Shown here one piece after another: positions 1-11,587 of a DNA stretch of 22,386 bases (positions are counted from its first letter, which is position 1; the number at the start of each line of letters is the position of its first letter). Source of the stretch: Bugula neritina (taxonomy: Eukaryota; Bryozoa; Gymnolaemata; Cheilostomatida; Bugulidae); NCBI GenBank assembly GCA_964035545.1, contig CAXIUT010000067.1, positions 1 to 22,386 of the forward strand, read 5' to 3'. Below the pieces are notes generated by a model. It did not search any database, was not told the origin of the DNA, and saw only the letters and a program-made list of their open reading frames with translations. A program made the position numbers and the translations under genes.

Positions 1-93
1 CCCAACCCCAACCCCAACCCCAACCCCAACCCCAACCCCAACCCCAACCCCAACCCCAACCCCAACCCCAACCCCAACCCCAACCCCAACCCC
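1..93. repeat. Left telomere, C4A2 repeats
   Basis: About 15 perfect CCCCAA units run from the first base and stop at CCC before GATAAATT. This is the 5' C-rich strand of a macronuclear chromosome end. C4A2/G4T2 is the telomere type of oligohymenophorean ciliates; hypotrichs and Euplotes use C4A4. The block is short, so the contig may not reach the true tip. Confidence 0.97.
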
Positions 94-1027
94 GATAAAT
101 TTATATTTATATTTATTCTTATTGAATATCAATATCTAATATTTAATAATTATTGTCAAAATCTTAAATTCATAAAAGAGTTGGGATCACGTTGTTGCAT
201 ACTTCATTTACAAGTAAACTAAGAAACAGATGAGACTTTGCTTAAAACCTCTAGATCTGGTTAAATTATCGGATAAATGAATAAAATAATTAATCTGACA
301 ATAGGTTTGATTTTAAATATCAAAAATTCATCAATTCAACTGTTGAAAACTAACAGCAAGAATGTAAAACATGGAGAATAGTATGTAGTAAAGACATGAT
401 TTATCTGATAACAAAAATTTCATCACATTGTCGAACAATATGTGGTCTTAGTGAATGCTATCATAGTTTGTATTTAAAAAATATTTTATAAATAAGTCCT
501 TATCAACAAATTGGTGGTGTTATTAATTCGGTTAAATTATTGGTGTTATTAATTCGGTTAAATTATTGGTGTTATTAATTCGGTTAAATTATTGGTGTTA
601 TTACTTCGGTTAAATTATTGGTGTTATTAATTCGGTTAAATTACAATTTGTTAAACAAAAAGTATATTTTTTGTTAGGAACGTTATTATTCTTCTTAATG
701 AAAAGAAAATTGTGATAAATGGTGGTGCAACCAGAATAATGTGCAAATTTAATTCGTAAATTATAACAATTGAAAGAAAATAGAATTACAAAATAAGTAT
801 AATATTCTAATTAAGCAAAGAAAATAGGCGTATCTAAATTATCTTTTTTGTATTTACTGCAGCTTTTTGGATATTCTCACAGCTTTATTTTTAAAAAGAA
901 GTATCCCTACAAAGAGTTTATTAAAAAAGTGTAAAAGTAACAAAAGTTGATTTAAAAATAGAAACAGAATTGGATGAAACGTAATTTTCATAGTTTAGAA
1001 TGATAATTAATTATCAATTACTTATAA
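94..1027. other. Left subtelomeric spacer, no gene seen
   Basis: AT-rich DNA with frequent TGA in every frame and no recognisable coding sequence. The only structured element is the 26-bp tandem repeat at 513-642. Confidence 0.6.
513..642. repeat. 26-bp tandem repeat, five copies
   Basis: The unit ATTGGTGTTATTAATTCGG plus TTAAATT is repeated five times. The first copy is slightly diverged at its left edge and the fourth copy has ACTTCGG in place of AATTCGG. It lies about 420 bp from the telomere. The period is not a multiple of three and no coding frame is associated with it. Confidence 0.95.
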
Positions 1028-1468
1028 ATGAGTGGAAAATAAAATGAAAACTCCCTATTTCCAGATTTAGATAGTCTTGATTCTATCTATTAATCCGCCC
1101 TGTAATAATCTTTGATTAATGTTAAAAAGTTTGGTAACATTCAACAACCATAACTAAAATAAATAGATCCTCTTGTTATGGTTACGTCTATTTGGAATTT
1201 TAAATTGGCAATTAAGATATCAGAAGATCAAGAATAAAAAGAAAAATTTCAAAAAATAATGGAAATATTAAAAGAAGAAATGGCTATCAAGAAAAATAAT
1301 CCAAAAAAAACTTATATCTAAAAAATGTTTGGTAATTTTTGGAAGACAGTAACTGTGGGTTTTAGTAGTTGTTGGAAAGGATAAAAATAAACTTAATAAC
1401 TTATAAGACTGGAACAAAAGTAAGAAGAGACTCAAATGCTGAGTAGAATTTTTTAAAAAAACCTTTGA
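1028..1468 (+). CDS. Hypothetical protein, 146 aa
   Basis: An intronless frame runs from ATG to TGA with about 20 in-frame TAA/TAG codons read as Glu. An in-frame TGA lies shortly upstream, which favours this ATG. The predicted protein is acidic and charged, with a Glu/Lys-rich helix-like middle (around residues 70-95, ending with the motif EILKEEMAIKK), then an aromatic patch FGNFWKTVTVGF. No signal peptide, membrane segment or known domain is recognised. It converges on the minus-strand gene that ends at 1537. It is open in a code with a single stop codon, so it could be chance, but the codon texture resembles the neighbouring real genes. Confidence 0.5.
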
Positions 1469-1536
1469 AAGAAGAAATGATGAATAAATCAATAAATTTT
1501 TATGAATAATTAATATTGAATATTTATTCATATTCA

Positions 1537-2182
1537 TCATTAATGAGTTTGTTCTCTAAAGTTTGTGTGAGGAGCCACATACTTATATCCATCTCTTGCG
1601 TATTTTGTCTTCTTTTCTTCATCACTAAATGAATTTCTCTTGCTTATGATCTATTCTTCTTTTTGATTCAGTTTTTTAGCCATTTCGTGCATGTAGTAGC
1701 TGTTGATTTCTGTAAAATGAGCAGAGGCTCTGTTTTGAAGTGCATTGATTGGACTGGCATTTAAGCGATCTTTCATATATCTTAAAGTTGTTCCTCTAAA
1801 TAATATGAACTTTACTCTTATGTAAGGAAATCTTCGGGCATTGAGTATACAAAGAGAGTTCCCATGAAAGAAGCCATTCCTAAAAACATGAGGACTCGAT
1901 AGTTTCTGAGTAAAGTATGACCGTTCATGGTAAGACTCCTAAGTGGATAAAATAGTACTTGACCATAGAATATTTATGGAAAAGGAATCCCATGTTCGAG
2001 ACGATGATATGGTTGACATAAGCAATAAGTTTATTAGTTGGATGATATCCGAATTATCTGGGACCAAAGGAGTAGAAGCGTCCAATTCTTCCAAGAAGTC
2101 CGCTTTTCTTGGCTAACTTTTCATTGACAAAGGTGCTTACAGGTTTTAGAGCAACTAGCCAGGCTCTCTGGATGAAATTCAT
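1537..2182 (-). CDS. Hypothetical membrane protein, 201 aa, three exons
   Basis: The frame is restored by two 20-nt GT-AG introns at 1939-1958 and 1796-1815 (minus strand), which is strong evidence of a real gene. The N terminus (MNFIQRAWLVALKPV) is basic-amphipathic and could be a mitochondrial targeting segment. One hydrophobic segment is visible at about residues 89-107 (VLMFLGMASFMGTLFVYSM), followed by a charged C-terminal half with a Lys/Glu-rich helix. This layout resembles small ciliate-specific subunits of inner-membrane complexes, but that is inference and I do not recognise the family. It ends 69 bp from the convergent upstream gene, and its start lies about 40 bp from the stop of the Tctex-type gene on the same strand. 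Confidence 0.8.
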
Positions 2183-2222
2183 TTTGTTGGAATAAATATA
2201 TAATCAACTAAATCATTCTTTA

Positions 2223-2629
2223 TCATTCAAAGTAGATTCCAAAGACCATTCCTGTGCAAAATAGGTTTTCATTCGTAAAGGTGCAGGAAGCCCAGTTATC
2301 GAATTTAGGATCCCAGAGAGATTTAGATGCGACTCTTAGACCTTGTCCTTTTAGTTCGCCTAGAATCACTTGCACTCCTAACTTATATCTAGGCATTTTG
2401 AGCTCTTTTCTTAATATAAGAGTACCTTTGATTCTTGATCGAATGATTCTTGAGAGTTACTAAGTTAGTTATGCGCTGGATGCTGCATCATATGTTGCAG
2501 TTTTAAGTTTTTATGCAAAAATACTGTCCATAATGGCTCGCACTTTGCTTGGAAAGAATCTCAATGAATAAGAAACTACATTTAATCTTTTTATGGTTCG
2601 AGTTGATAGGTGTTGCCTGCTTCTGTCAT
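2223..2629 (-). CDS. Tctex1-family dynein light chain, 128 aa
   Basis: Two exons, with one 20-nt intron at 2560-2579. The protein begins MTEAGNTYQLEP and has the Tctex1/DYNLT fold signature: an N-terminal helix (KVRAIMDSIFAQKLKT), a central LT..LS helix, then strands RYKLGVQVILGELKGQG, SKSLWDP, and the C-terminal TFTNENLFCTGMVFGIYFE. The ending and the RYK.GVQV.LGE motif are closest to the DYNLT2B (TCTEX1D2) branch, which works in dynein-2 (retrograde intraflagellar transport) and axonemal complexes. Length is normal for the family. In-frame TAA in the AELT-like motif sits where relatives have Glu. Confidence 0.92.
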
Positions 2630-2713
2630 TAAAGTTACACAATTATTTGATTTGAAACAATTTATATCAAATCTAAAAAATATAACTATAATTTGTTAGA
2701 AAAAGTAACACAA

Positions 2714-4248
2714 TCATCTAAGACAAATGCCTTAGCTCTGCAAAAACCCTACGTTCTTGCGAGAGTTTTCTCCTTTATTCGGAAAAAGATTCCAGAATCT
2801 AAGAGTCTAGTCGCCTGCTCCTGTTACTACTGTACTTCCGTCTGCACTCATAGCTAAATAAAGTACTCTACTGGTATGACCTGTTAAAGTAGCTACCTTC
2901 GACATTGAAGGCATTTTCCACAGATTTATCTCATGATTTTGGTATCCATGGGTACTGATTAGTTCCTGAGATACTTTACTGAACATTAAAGAACAAACTT
3001 GAGATCCTGCATCCACTACTTTAGTGGTTGTTCCTGTTAAAGTATTTCTAAATCTGATGGTTCTATCAGCTGTTCCTCCTCCTGAAACAAGAAGTCCATG
3101 TTGATGAGGAGACCAAGCTACAGCTTTGACTGCTGCTTCATGATCATAGAATTTGATAACTGGTTCAGAGGCATGAGGACTCCAAACTAGAAGACGGTTA
3201 TCATTACCTCCAGAGCAGAGTTGTTGTTCATCTGGAGACCATTTTAGTCCACAGACTTCTTGCTTATGTCCTTAAAACCTTGATATAAATTGAGATGAAT
3301 CTCTAAGATCTCTATTTAAAATTGTTTTATCTCTTGATCCTGTGCTCAGAATAGTTGAACTCCAACTAATTGCTCCAACTCGATTAGAATGACCGATTAA
3401 TGATCTTACTTTTTTCATTTTTTGAATGTCCCATACTTGTACTTCACCTGACTCGCTTCCTACTGCTATCATAGGTTATTTTTGTGACCATCCTAATCCT
3501 GTTACAAGGGGATTTCCTAAATCACAAAGTTTTAGAACTTTTGAATTGGCTGCATTCCATAGATAAACGCTTGATGAGAGTCCGACTGAAAGATAGTTTT
3601 GAGGTCCCCAGTCAAGTAAATTAAGATAGTAGTCATCTTGTAGAGAAGGAGCATCAAGTACTTTAATGGGTAGTTTGTTGATTTTTCTTCCTCTAGGAGA
3701 TTACTTCTACATGTTGTCTGTCCATTGGAGTCCTGTTTATTTAAGGGAGAATTGATTTAGTGGAGTATTAGTGGGCTTATTGGCAAACTTGAGGATATTA
3801 TTGTTTTAAAAGCTTTAAATACTTGTTTATTTTCTTTTTCTTGGTGAATCTGTCATGACAACTTTGAGGTAGAGATCACTGACTGACACTCTTTCTTCTT
3901 CTGAAATGAACCCTTTGTTCTATACGTTAGCATCATGTTCTTATTCACTAATCATTGACTCTTTTTTGACGAGTTTTCGCTTGGGAATGTATCTATCTCC
4001 TTCTGGACTTCGATCTATTTCTGGAGATCCTTCTAAGGAATGGTTCTCTACTATTTGTTGAAAGGAATTGACGCATTCTAAATGACAAAAACGATACTGA
4101 TTGGAGATAGCGAAAGGAATGTTGGATTTGATTTATAAGAATTTGAGGTGGATTAGCGTTTTATTGGAGGACTTTCAGGATAGTCGGTCAAAGACTGCTT
4201 ATTGAGGTTAGTTGGAGTTAGTTCAAGTTGAGATGATTCTTGGTCCAT
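2714..4248 (-). CDS. CDH1: CDH1/Fizzy-related APC/C activator, 504 aa
   Basis: WD40 co-activator of the anaphase-promoting complex, which selects substrates for ubiquitination in late mitosis and G1. One 20-nt intron (4078-4097). The N-terminal C-box DRYIPKR is at about residues 78-84. The linker KVLDAPSLQDDYYLNLLDWG is typical of Cdh1 rather than Cdc20. Seven WD repeats follow, with hallmark stretches EVCGLKWSPDEQ, AVKAVAWSPHQHGLLVSGGG and RVLYLAMSADGS. It ends in Leu-Arg, like the Ile-Arg tail that docks on APC3. GDxTLRFWN has TAG (2807-2809) where the family has Glu, a key marker of the genetic code. One oddity is IRFRNTLTG in place of IRFWNTLTG, which loses a conserved Trp in one blade. 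Confidence 0.96.
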
Positions 4249-4430
4249 GGACAGTTTTGCTTATTTAATAAAATTATATAAGAACTCTAATTTATCAAGA
4301 TTTATAATCCATTATTGTTTCTTAACAATAACTGAGTTACTTAGGAAAAGTAGATATAATTCAATGAGATAGTTTTTATGGAGTTAATAAGTGAAGAGTC
4401 AACAAAATTCTGAGGCAATAAAGATGAATA

Positions 4431-6257
4431 TCACTCTTAAGCTCTCGAGGCATAATATAAAACATCTTCGTCTTGTTTTTATTCTTTTACTTTGCTTATA
4501 AACCCTTGGAAATCTTTTCTTGTATTGACTGACAGTTGTCCCTTTATCTGTGCATATGAAATAAACAAACTAACCAGTACATTAGCTATTTTCTCATTCT
4601 ACATTTTTTATACTGAATAAATATATAATTACGAAGAGTAGCGATGATTTTTCCCATTTGAACTTTATCAAATCCTTAAAGCTCTTTTAAGAAGGTACTA
4701 GCTGTCACACGATAGATATAGTTAGCCTATCCTGCTAGTTGACTGATATACTTATGAAGAAGTTCAAAATACTGTTAGTTGTCGAGGAATGATTGACATT
4801 TGACTAAAGACTTAATTGTTTGTTCTCGAACAGCATAGTTATGATCTTTGAGGAAGTTATTAATAATTTTATCCAAAAAATCTTTATGGTTTTAGTAGCT
4901 GAGAGTCTTCATGAAATTAGGTATATTTTATGAGATGGCAAGTTTAAATCTCCATTTTTTATCATTCAAACATCCTTAAATCAAAGGAATCAGATATTTA
5001 ACAGTCCCCTATGCTCCAACTATTTCACTCAATTCCATAACTCTTTGCATGATTCCAATACGCACCACATGACTTTAATCTTTAAGAAGACTAGCTAGAA
5101 TGGGAATTCCAGCATCTGTTACACTATTTTTATCTACAGTTTTAAAATAAGGAATAATAGCTTCAACTAAAGCTAGCTTTACTGTTGGTACTGATTATTT
5201 GTTACCATCTTTACTTGCTTTTTAGATATACTGGAAGAAAATATTCCATGATTGCTGTTGACTAAGTTTCTGAGTTATTTATGATAATTTTATCAAAGAA
5301 ATAGCTCTTACTTATGCCTAAATATCTTTTAGAAGTTCTTAAAAAGTTTATACTACATCTTTTCTTAAAATATCTTTTTAAAGATATGGAGCAATAGAAA
5401 CTAAACACTCAACTAAAGAGTATCTAATTCTCCAACTTTTCTTACCAGAATCAACAAATCTAACTTGCTTGAATATTTTCTATGTGACTTATTATTTCTT
5501 TAATACTCTAGCTATAATAACAGCACACTCTAGTGCTTTTATTTTGATTATATCAAAAGTATCGGATATTAGAGAGTTCCATATCTAATAAAAATCGTTT
5601 CTAATTATTTTCTTTTCTACTACTTTTGAAAAATCTTCTATTGTTTAAGCTACTGCTCTTCTTAGAAGAGGACTTCCTTATTTAAGAGCTAATGATTTAA
5701 AGAGAGTTCTAAGTTATGCTTGTTTATCTTATGTGACATGAGAGTAAGTTGTTGGAATTAAGAAGCAGGCGGCTATTTTAGGAGCATATGCTTTCTCTTT
5801 TTCACATAAAGTGCAAATCAATGGAAAATAATTTTTATCGTAAAAATCTATATTCAAAAAGATGATTACCTTTTTTCTGTCCTTCTGCGAGCTTTTTAAG
5901 ACATTTAACTGCTGTATCTCGAACTGGAGGTTGATCAAGTGAAGCTAATACTCTTAGAGGATAGATAAGAGCAGATAATTATTCTGAATTGCTACAGAAT
6001 TTTTTGAGTTCTAGGATTCCTTAGCAGACTTTGATGAGGAATTAATTTTCATTATCCATTTGTTCAATGATTTAGATGAGGTAGGGGATGAGTTCTTCTT
6101 TGACTCGATTATGTCCTAAATTGATGATGAAGGTACCTAGGACTTAGCCGATGACAGCTATTTTGCTGGCTGCATTTAGTTTTAGAGAGGGATTATCGCT
6201 TTTGAGTTCTTATATGTATACAGTACAATCTTATTCTCCACTATCGTCCACACTCAT
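4431..6257 (-). CDS. PP2A scaffold subunit A (PR65), 594 aa
   Basis: HEAT-repeat scaffold that holds the catalytic and B subunits of protein phosphatase 2A. Three exons: a 22-nt intron at 5848-5869 and a 20-nt intron at 4613-4632 restore one frame from ATG to TGA. Tandem ~39-residue HEAT repeats fill the protein, for example LRTLFKSLALKEGSPLLRRA, SWRIRYSLVECLVSIAPYL and KWRFKLAISENIPNFMKTL. It ends EDEDVLYYASRAxE-like, matching the usual DVKYFAQEAL ending. The length equals that of animal PR65 (589 aa). A TAA aligns with Glu of KAELR in the animal protein. A 155-bp spacer separates its start from the divergent SURF1-like gene. Confidence 0.94.
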
Positions 6258-6412
6258 TTCAAAAGGAAATTCAAATAATCACAAATTTAGATTGTTTATC
6301 TTATTAACAACCAACTTTCAATAAATATTAATATCAACTCTATGTAAGCAAATAAATCAAAAAAGGATGATTTCTTGTTTTTTCTAAGATATTGAAATAA
6401 TATTTAATAACT
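6258..6412. promoter_or_regulatory. Divergent promoter region, PP2A-A / SURF1
   Basis: A 155-bp AT-rich spacer between two divergent start codons, so both promoters must lie here or inside the genes. No specific motif can be assigned. Confidence 0.4.
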
Positions 6413-7277
6413 ATGTCAAGACTGTCCAACTTAGCAAAAGTTAGTGTTTATGTCAAATCAGGAAGTTCATCTGTAGCTGGGAAAGTCATTCTTGGAGCAT
6501 CTCTAGTATCGGCTTTTTTTGGAGTTTCTTCCTATATGCAATCTTTTGCTGCCTAAAAAGAATTAGAGTTTCGTAAAAGTCAACTCAAACTACCAGTCTA
6601 TAAACTTTCAGAATAACAAACTGTTAATCCTCCCTGGAATCATGATAATATAGATAGTTGGCTTTATCGCAGAGGTATATCCATCTAACTTAGTTGAAGT
6701 TATTGGTAGACCTATTCATGGAAAAGCTATTAATATCCCTACTAGGATGTTCGAAATACTTGGCGCTGAAGAGGTTGTTCCTCTAGTTACTAGAGAAGAT
6801 AGTAAATATCAGAACCGTCAGGGATTGTTGTTTTCTATGGGATTTGTTCCTGAATTTTTCAAACACCCTACTTGTCGTCCAAGAATCGAGAGAGTTGATA
6901 GACAAAAGTTTATAGGTTTTGTTAGTAAAATGAGTTAACTTCAAAACAAACAATACTTTAATGGAAATGCAACCCAAAAAGGAAGATTGTTCTATAACTG
7001 TGTTGATCTTTAAGATATGGGCAAAAGTTCATAACTTCAAAATAGACAAGAAGCATCAGTAGCTATAATTGAGCGACTGGCTTAAACTGGAGATTTCAAC
7101 TAACGGTCATCTAATCGAAGAGGAGTTGATGCTTCATTTACTGAGCCATATCCTTGGGCTAAGACTGAAGCAGGAGCACTGCAGATGGATAAGATGCCAT
7201 GGGACCACAGAAATGACTCCAAACACTACTTCTGTGCAAGTATTTTTGGATTTTTTGTGGGCGCTTCTGTCTTTTGA
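6413..7277 (+). CDS. SURF1-like cytochrome c oxidase assembly factor, 281 aa
   Basis: Mitochondrial inner-membrane protein family needed for assembly of complex IV. A 19-nt GT-AG intron (6675-6693) restores the frame. The topology is that of SURF1: an N-terminal membrane helix (VILGASLVSAFFGVSSYM, about residues 25-42), a soluble body, and a C-terminal helix close to the end (YFCASIFGFFVGASVF). Family motifs: WLYRRVEVIGRPIHGKAI after the first helix, the GLLFSMGFVPEF strand where SURF1 has its 'VNRGWVP' strand, and FYNCVDLxDMG where SURF1 has Y.DLE.M; x is TAA. The protein is diverged, so assignment rests on topology and motif order. Confidence 0.72.
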
Positions 7278-7414
7278 TGAAATAGTAACTAATCATAGTG
7301 ATTGCAATTGTTATGGAATATATTTAAGTTGAAAATTAACTATATATTTTGGGAGCGGTTATAAAAGTTAAATTGATTTGAGAAACACGTAAACAGTTGT
7401 ATATAGATTATAAA

Positions 7415-8892
7415 ATGGTAAAATCGGAAGAAGGAACCAAGCTTTTAAGCATCTTGAAGCCCGCCATAGGACTTATTCCTGAAGTAGAGCACCCCATTGG
7501 AGTCATCTCCTTCTAAACCAAACAAATCTGGACAGGTATCGTTGTACTCGTCTATCTTCTATGTTGTCAGATACCACTTTATGGTATCATAAAGAGTGAA
7601 GAATCTGATCCTTTTTATTGGATGCGTGCTATCTTGGCATCAAACAGAGGTACTCTTATGGAGCTCGGTATTTCTCCAATTGTGACTGCTTCTATGATTA
7701 TGCAGCTTTTGAGTGGAGCTAAACTGATCAAGGTTGATCAGAACAATAAAGAGTAGAAATCTCTTTATGAGGGAGCTCAGAAGTTGGCTGGTATTGTAAT
7801 AGCTTTTGGACAATCATTTGCCTACGTATGGTCTGGAATGTATGGAGATATTTCAGAAGTTGGAGCAGGAAACGCTATCTTGATCGTTGTTCAATTGACT
7901 CTTGCTTCTTTGATTACAATTCTTCTTGATGACATGTTAGGCAAAGGATATGGAATTGGTAGTTCAGCTACAAGTATCTTTATTGCTATCAATATGGCTG
8001 AAACAATCGTATGGAATTGTTTTTCACCTTTATCGTTTAAAAACAAAACTGGAGATACTGATGTTGAAGAATATGAAGGAGCATTTGTCGAACTATTCTA
8101 TGGTATATTCTTCAAGTCAAATAAACTTGGATCTTTGAATGATGCCTTATTTAGAGAAAGTTTACCTAATTTGAGCAATATTTTAGGTACAGTATTTGTT
8201 TTTTTGGTAGTCATTTACTTCCAAGGATTCAAAATAACTCTTAAATTGGCTAATAACAAAGCTACATCTGATTCGTCTTATCCAATCAGATTATTCTATA
8301 CGTCAAATATGCCTATCATTTTGATGAGTGCATTGATATCAAATGTATATTTCTTTTCTCAAATGCTTTACAGAAACTTTAGAGGGTCTTTCATCACTTC
8401 TATTTTTGGTAAATGGCAAGAAGCTGGATATCAAGGTCAAATTGTACCAGTTGGAGGCCTTATTTACTACATTACTTCACCTAAAACGTTTTTAGATGCC
8501 CTTACTGATCCCATCCATACTATCATCTATGTTGGCTTTGTTGTTGGAAGTATCTCTCTTGTTATTTAGGTTGTGCTCTTTTCAGTAAAACTTGGATTAG
8601 CGTCTCAGGACAGGGACCTAGATAAGTTTGTGATAACTTGAAAGAACAAGGAATGACCATGAAAGGATTTACTGATAGAGGAACATATTAAAAAATTAAA
8701 GGAATTATCGAAACAGCTGCTTTGTTGGGAGGTATTTGCACTGGTCTTTTGACCATTTTTGCTGACTTTTTAGGCGCTATTGGTTCTGGAACAGGAATTC
8801 TTCTTTCAGTAACAATTATCTATGGTCTTTACGAGGATATAATGAAGGAGAAGGCTACTGGAAAGCAGAAAGGAGGAAAGCAAGGAAACTGA
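7415..8892 (+). CDS. SEC61A: SEC61 alpha, ER translocon channel, 485 aa
   Basis: Pore subunit of the Sec61 channel that moves secretory proteins into the ER and inserts membrane proteins. One 20-nt intron (8550-8569) separates the main exon from the last. Near-universal motifs: [98 protein letters not shown] and [31 protein letters not shown] (given here only as a label of the last two helices). About ten membrane helices, normal length. Conserved glutamines (CCQIP, MQLL, GAQKL, YFQGF) are all CAA/CAG, never TAA/TAG. Confidence 0.97.
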
Positions 8893-8980
8893 TTATAATC
8901 TGACATATCATTTTAACATATGATTGATAGGATAGTCCGTCTTCTTTTGTTGAGGAGAAAGTTATACAAATAAAATTATT

Positions 8981-9696
8981 ATGTCAAACAAACACTAGTA
9001 GGGCTATATGCCATGGGATAGATCTGGAAACAGGTTGTTGGTGAAGTCTTAGTTAGCTAAAAATAGACCAACAAACTACGAAATTCCTGACTCGAACTTT
9101 GTTTATGGCAAAATAACTGCTGATGACCCATAGCATGCTAATGAGGTGATGTATAAGTGGAAAAATCATTAAAAAACTAATAATCAAAACCATTTGAAGC
9201 AGAAAGACTTTATTTAAACGAACAAACAGTGTCTCCATAGCTTACTACATACTTCATCACAATTTTCAGGACATCGAAAAGATAAGACTCAGTATAAAGG
9301 AGTCAGATAAGGCACTAATGTTATACCTATAAAACTTCCAGAAGCAAACCATTTCTATGGAAAACCTCTTGAGTAAAATATGATTTTATTTAGTCTATAA
9401 GACCCAGTTAGACTTGTGGTTGCTAATAGTTATGGGTAGGATGATAAAGATCTTAGGCATACTTTCTATGCCAATCAGAGCCAGGTCAGTTCAGCTCCTC
9501 ATAGAAGATTAAGTTGCCATATTGTAGATATTATTTTAAATAGACAAAGAATCATAATTTAGTGAAGGGAGCTACTGCTAAGAGGTTGGCTAAGTTTGAT
9601 TGGGAGAAGCAGGATGCTCTTTGGAAGTTGTCTAAGTTCAAAGGAGTTAATTATAAGGTTGAGACAAGGAGACCTCGAGTTGAATCAACTAAATGA
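8981..9696 (+). CDS. CFAP77-like ciliary protein, about 224 aa
   Basis: Probable axonemal microtubule inner protein. A 20-nt intron (9524-9543) is required to reach the stop. A second candidate intron of 21 nt (9373-9393) keeps the frame either way; removing it gives YGKPLDLEDPVRLVVANSYG, a better match to the family. Motif order fits CFAP77: NRLLVKSELAKNRPTNYEIP, FVYGKITADDP, EVMYKWKNH, SSQFSGHRKD, EGTNVIPIKLPEANHFYGKP, then a C-terminal LWKLSKFKGV. Small, basic and lacking membrane segments. Known CFAP77 binds the B-tubule near the inner or outer junction; that role is inferred. Confidence 0.65.
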
Positions 9697-9754
9697 TTAA
9701 TAAGGCCTATACTCATCTATATTATCGTAATATTTAAATTTAGAGGAGCACAAA

Positions 9755-11560
9755 ATGTATGCCAAATTTAAAAACTTTTTTGCTAAACAAAACACCACTT
9801 CAACTCCATCTCTTTCCTAGGAATTTGACCACTCGAAGGTGATGCCAGGAGATGCATCTCAGTGTCCTTTTATGTCAAAGCAATCTAGAAAGGAGGGAGA
9901 TGAAAAGAAGTGTCCAGTGACGGGTAAGGGAGTAGCTAAGGCAACAGAGGATTCTGATTCATAGGATTAGAAGCCAAAGGGAGGATGTCCTTTTATGAGT
10001 GGTACATCAGATAAAAAGAAGAATCCTAATTTAGGTTTAAATGAATGTGGATTTGATGAGCCTTTTATTTCTAAGTTCAAATTTTATCTATCGGCTTCTA
10101 AAATAGACTTCAGTTCAATGAAAAATGGATAGTTTCCTGTAATAAATCGATAGTTATTCAATTCTTATCCTATTTATCTAAAGCACACCCTGTTTTATAA
10201 TGGATAGGATTATAAGAAGGTAAGAAATTTATAATGTTGTTCAAGGTTTATGGCATATTAGCAACTTAGAGAGAAAGGAAATAAAAAATACAATAAAAAA
10301 TTATATTATTAAGCTTTGGATTATTACTAGAGAGCACTATCACTCTTTAGATGGCTTTAATACCACTAGCCTTTGAATTAAAGTACTTTGTCTTCAAATA
10401 AAATATTAACTGAACAAAGTTTAGATTAGATGTCTGAAAGTGGATCAAAAATGAATATTAACGTATAAGATTAAAAAAATTAAGATCCATCTGCTTTTTT
10501 TGACTAGTTGAAAACTAAATATAAATAATTTTTTACGACTTATAGTGATGACAATACTAAATATTATGATGGAGAGGAATTAAATTAAACTGCTGATATT
10601 GAGATGAGAAAATCTTTGCTTATACAAATCTATCTCAATATGTCTGCAGCTTATATCAATACTCATCACTACTCTTTGGCTGAACTAATTTGTAATGATG
10701 GTTTAGAACTTTCTGATAAAGTTTCACAGCTGTATTTCAGAAAAGCTCAAGCTCTATCGATGAGAAATGATTGTACTCTTTAACAGCTATAATTGGCTAA
10801 AGAGTGTATTGGAGTGGCTATTGAAAGGAGAGCAGGATAAAAAATATTTTCAACTGCTAATAACAATATCCTTAAAATGTTGAATCTTCATGATTCGGAG
10901 GAGGCCTATGAGGAATGTAGGAAACATGTTGAAGATTGCATTTAAAAAGTAAAGGCTAAAAACTAAAAGAACTATCAAAGGATATACAATCGTACTAAAG
11001 AGATAAATGAAGTCTAGAAAAAGATAATAGCTGAAGGCAAGGTTCCTAAATAAGGTCGATCATAAAAGGTTCTTTACAATACTACTTAAATGAAAATAAT
11101 ATAAAAAATGATATTAAAGTATACCAAAGTTATTGAATTTTATACTGAATCTAAAAATGCAGAACAAGTTATGTTAGCTAAAAAAGAACTTCAATAAGTA
11201 TTAAGGATAAAAAGTGAAGTTAAAGATTATTTTGATGTTCAACTTCAAGAAATCGATGACTAGTTAGGAGGGTTAGATTCTTAGAAAATAAGAGGTCGAG
11301 TGGCATATGTTAAGACAGACTATGCAGAAGCAATCTACAATGCAGGTAAATTTAATTTTACTATGCTTGAGTGGGTGATCAAGGAGATAGTGAAGGAAGA
11401 ATCATAAGAAAAGAAGAAATAATAAGAAAAGTAGAAATAAAAGGTGGAAAAGGTGCCTAATAGTGGGATATTGTAGTTGAAGAAGGGTAACTATAAGTTG
11501 TTGTACTTTTTGGTGGTGATTCCATTGATTGTGATGGGAGTGAACGTGTTTATTCTTTGA
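9755..11560 (+). CDS. Tail-anchored TPR protein with three Cys-Pro motifs, 601 aa
   Basis: One long intronless frame. Residues 1-90 carry three Cys-Pro motifs in a disordered segment: SQCPFMSK (C37), KKCPVTGKG (C53), GGCPFMSG (C78). These resemble heme-regulatory motifs, for example in the presequence of 5-aminolevulinate synthase. A TPR pair follows (REKGNKKYNKKLYYEALDYY around residue 170-190, and LNMSAAYINTHHYSLAELIC with FRKAQALSMR), then a charged helical stretch with a Glu/Lys run. The last 20 or so residues (YKLLYFLVVIPLIVMGVNVF) form a single membrane helix at the very C terminus, so the protein is probably tail-anchored in the ER or outer mitochondrial membrane. The start ATG lies 58 bp after the CFAP77 stop. 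TAA/TAG fit TPR positions where Glu is common. Function unknown; heme or redox sensing is speculation. Confidence 0.85.
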
Positions 11561-11587
11561 AGTGATGGTTCATAGTTGATAATTAAA

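Noticed and set aside
1268-1540. Minus-strand open frame of 90 codons
   Set aside because: It is antisense to the 1028-1468 gene, has low-complexity composition and lacks intron or domain support.
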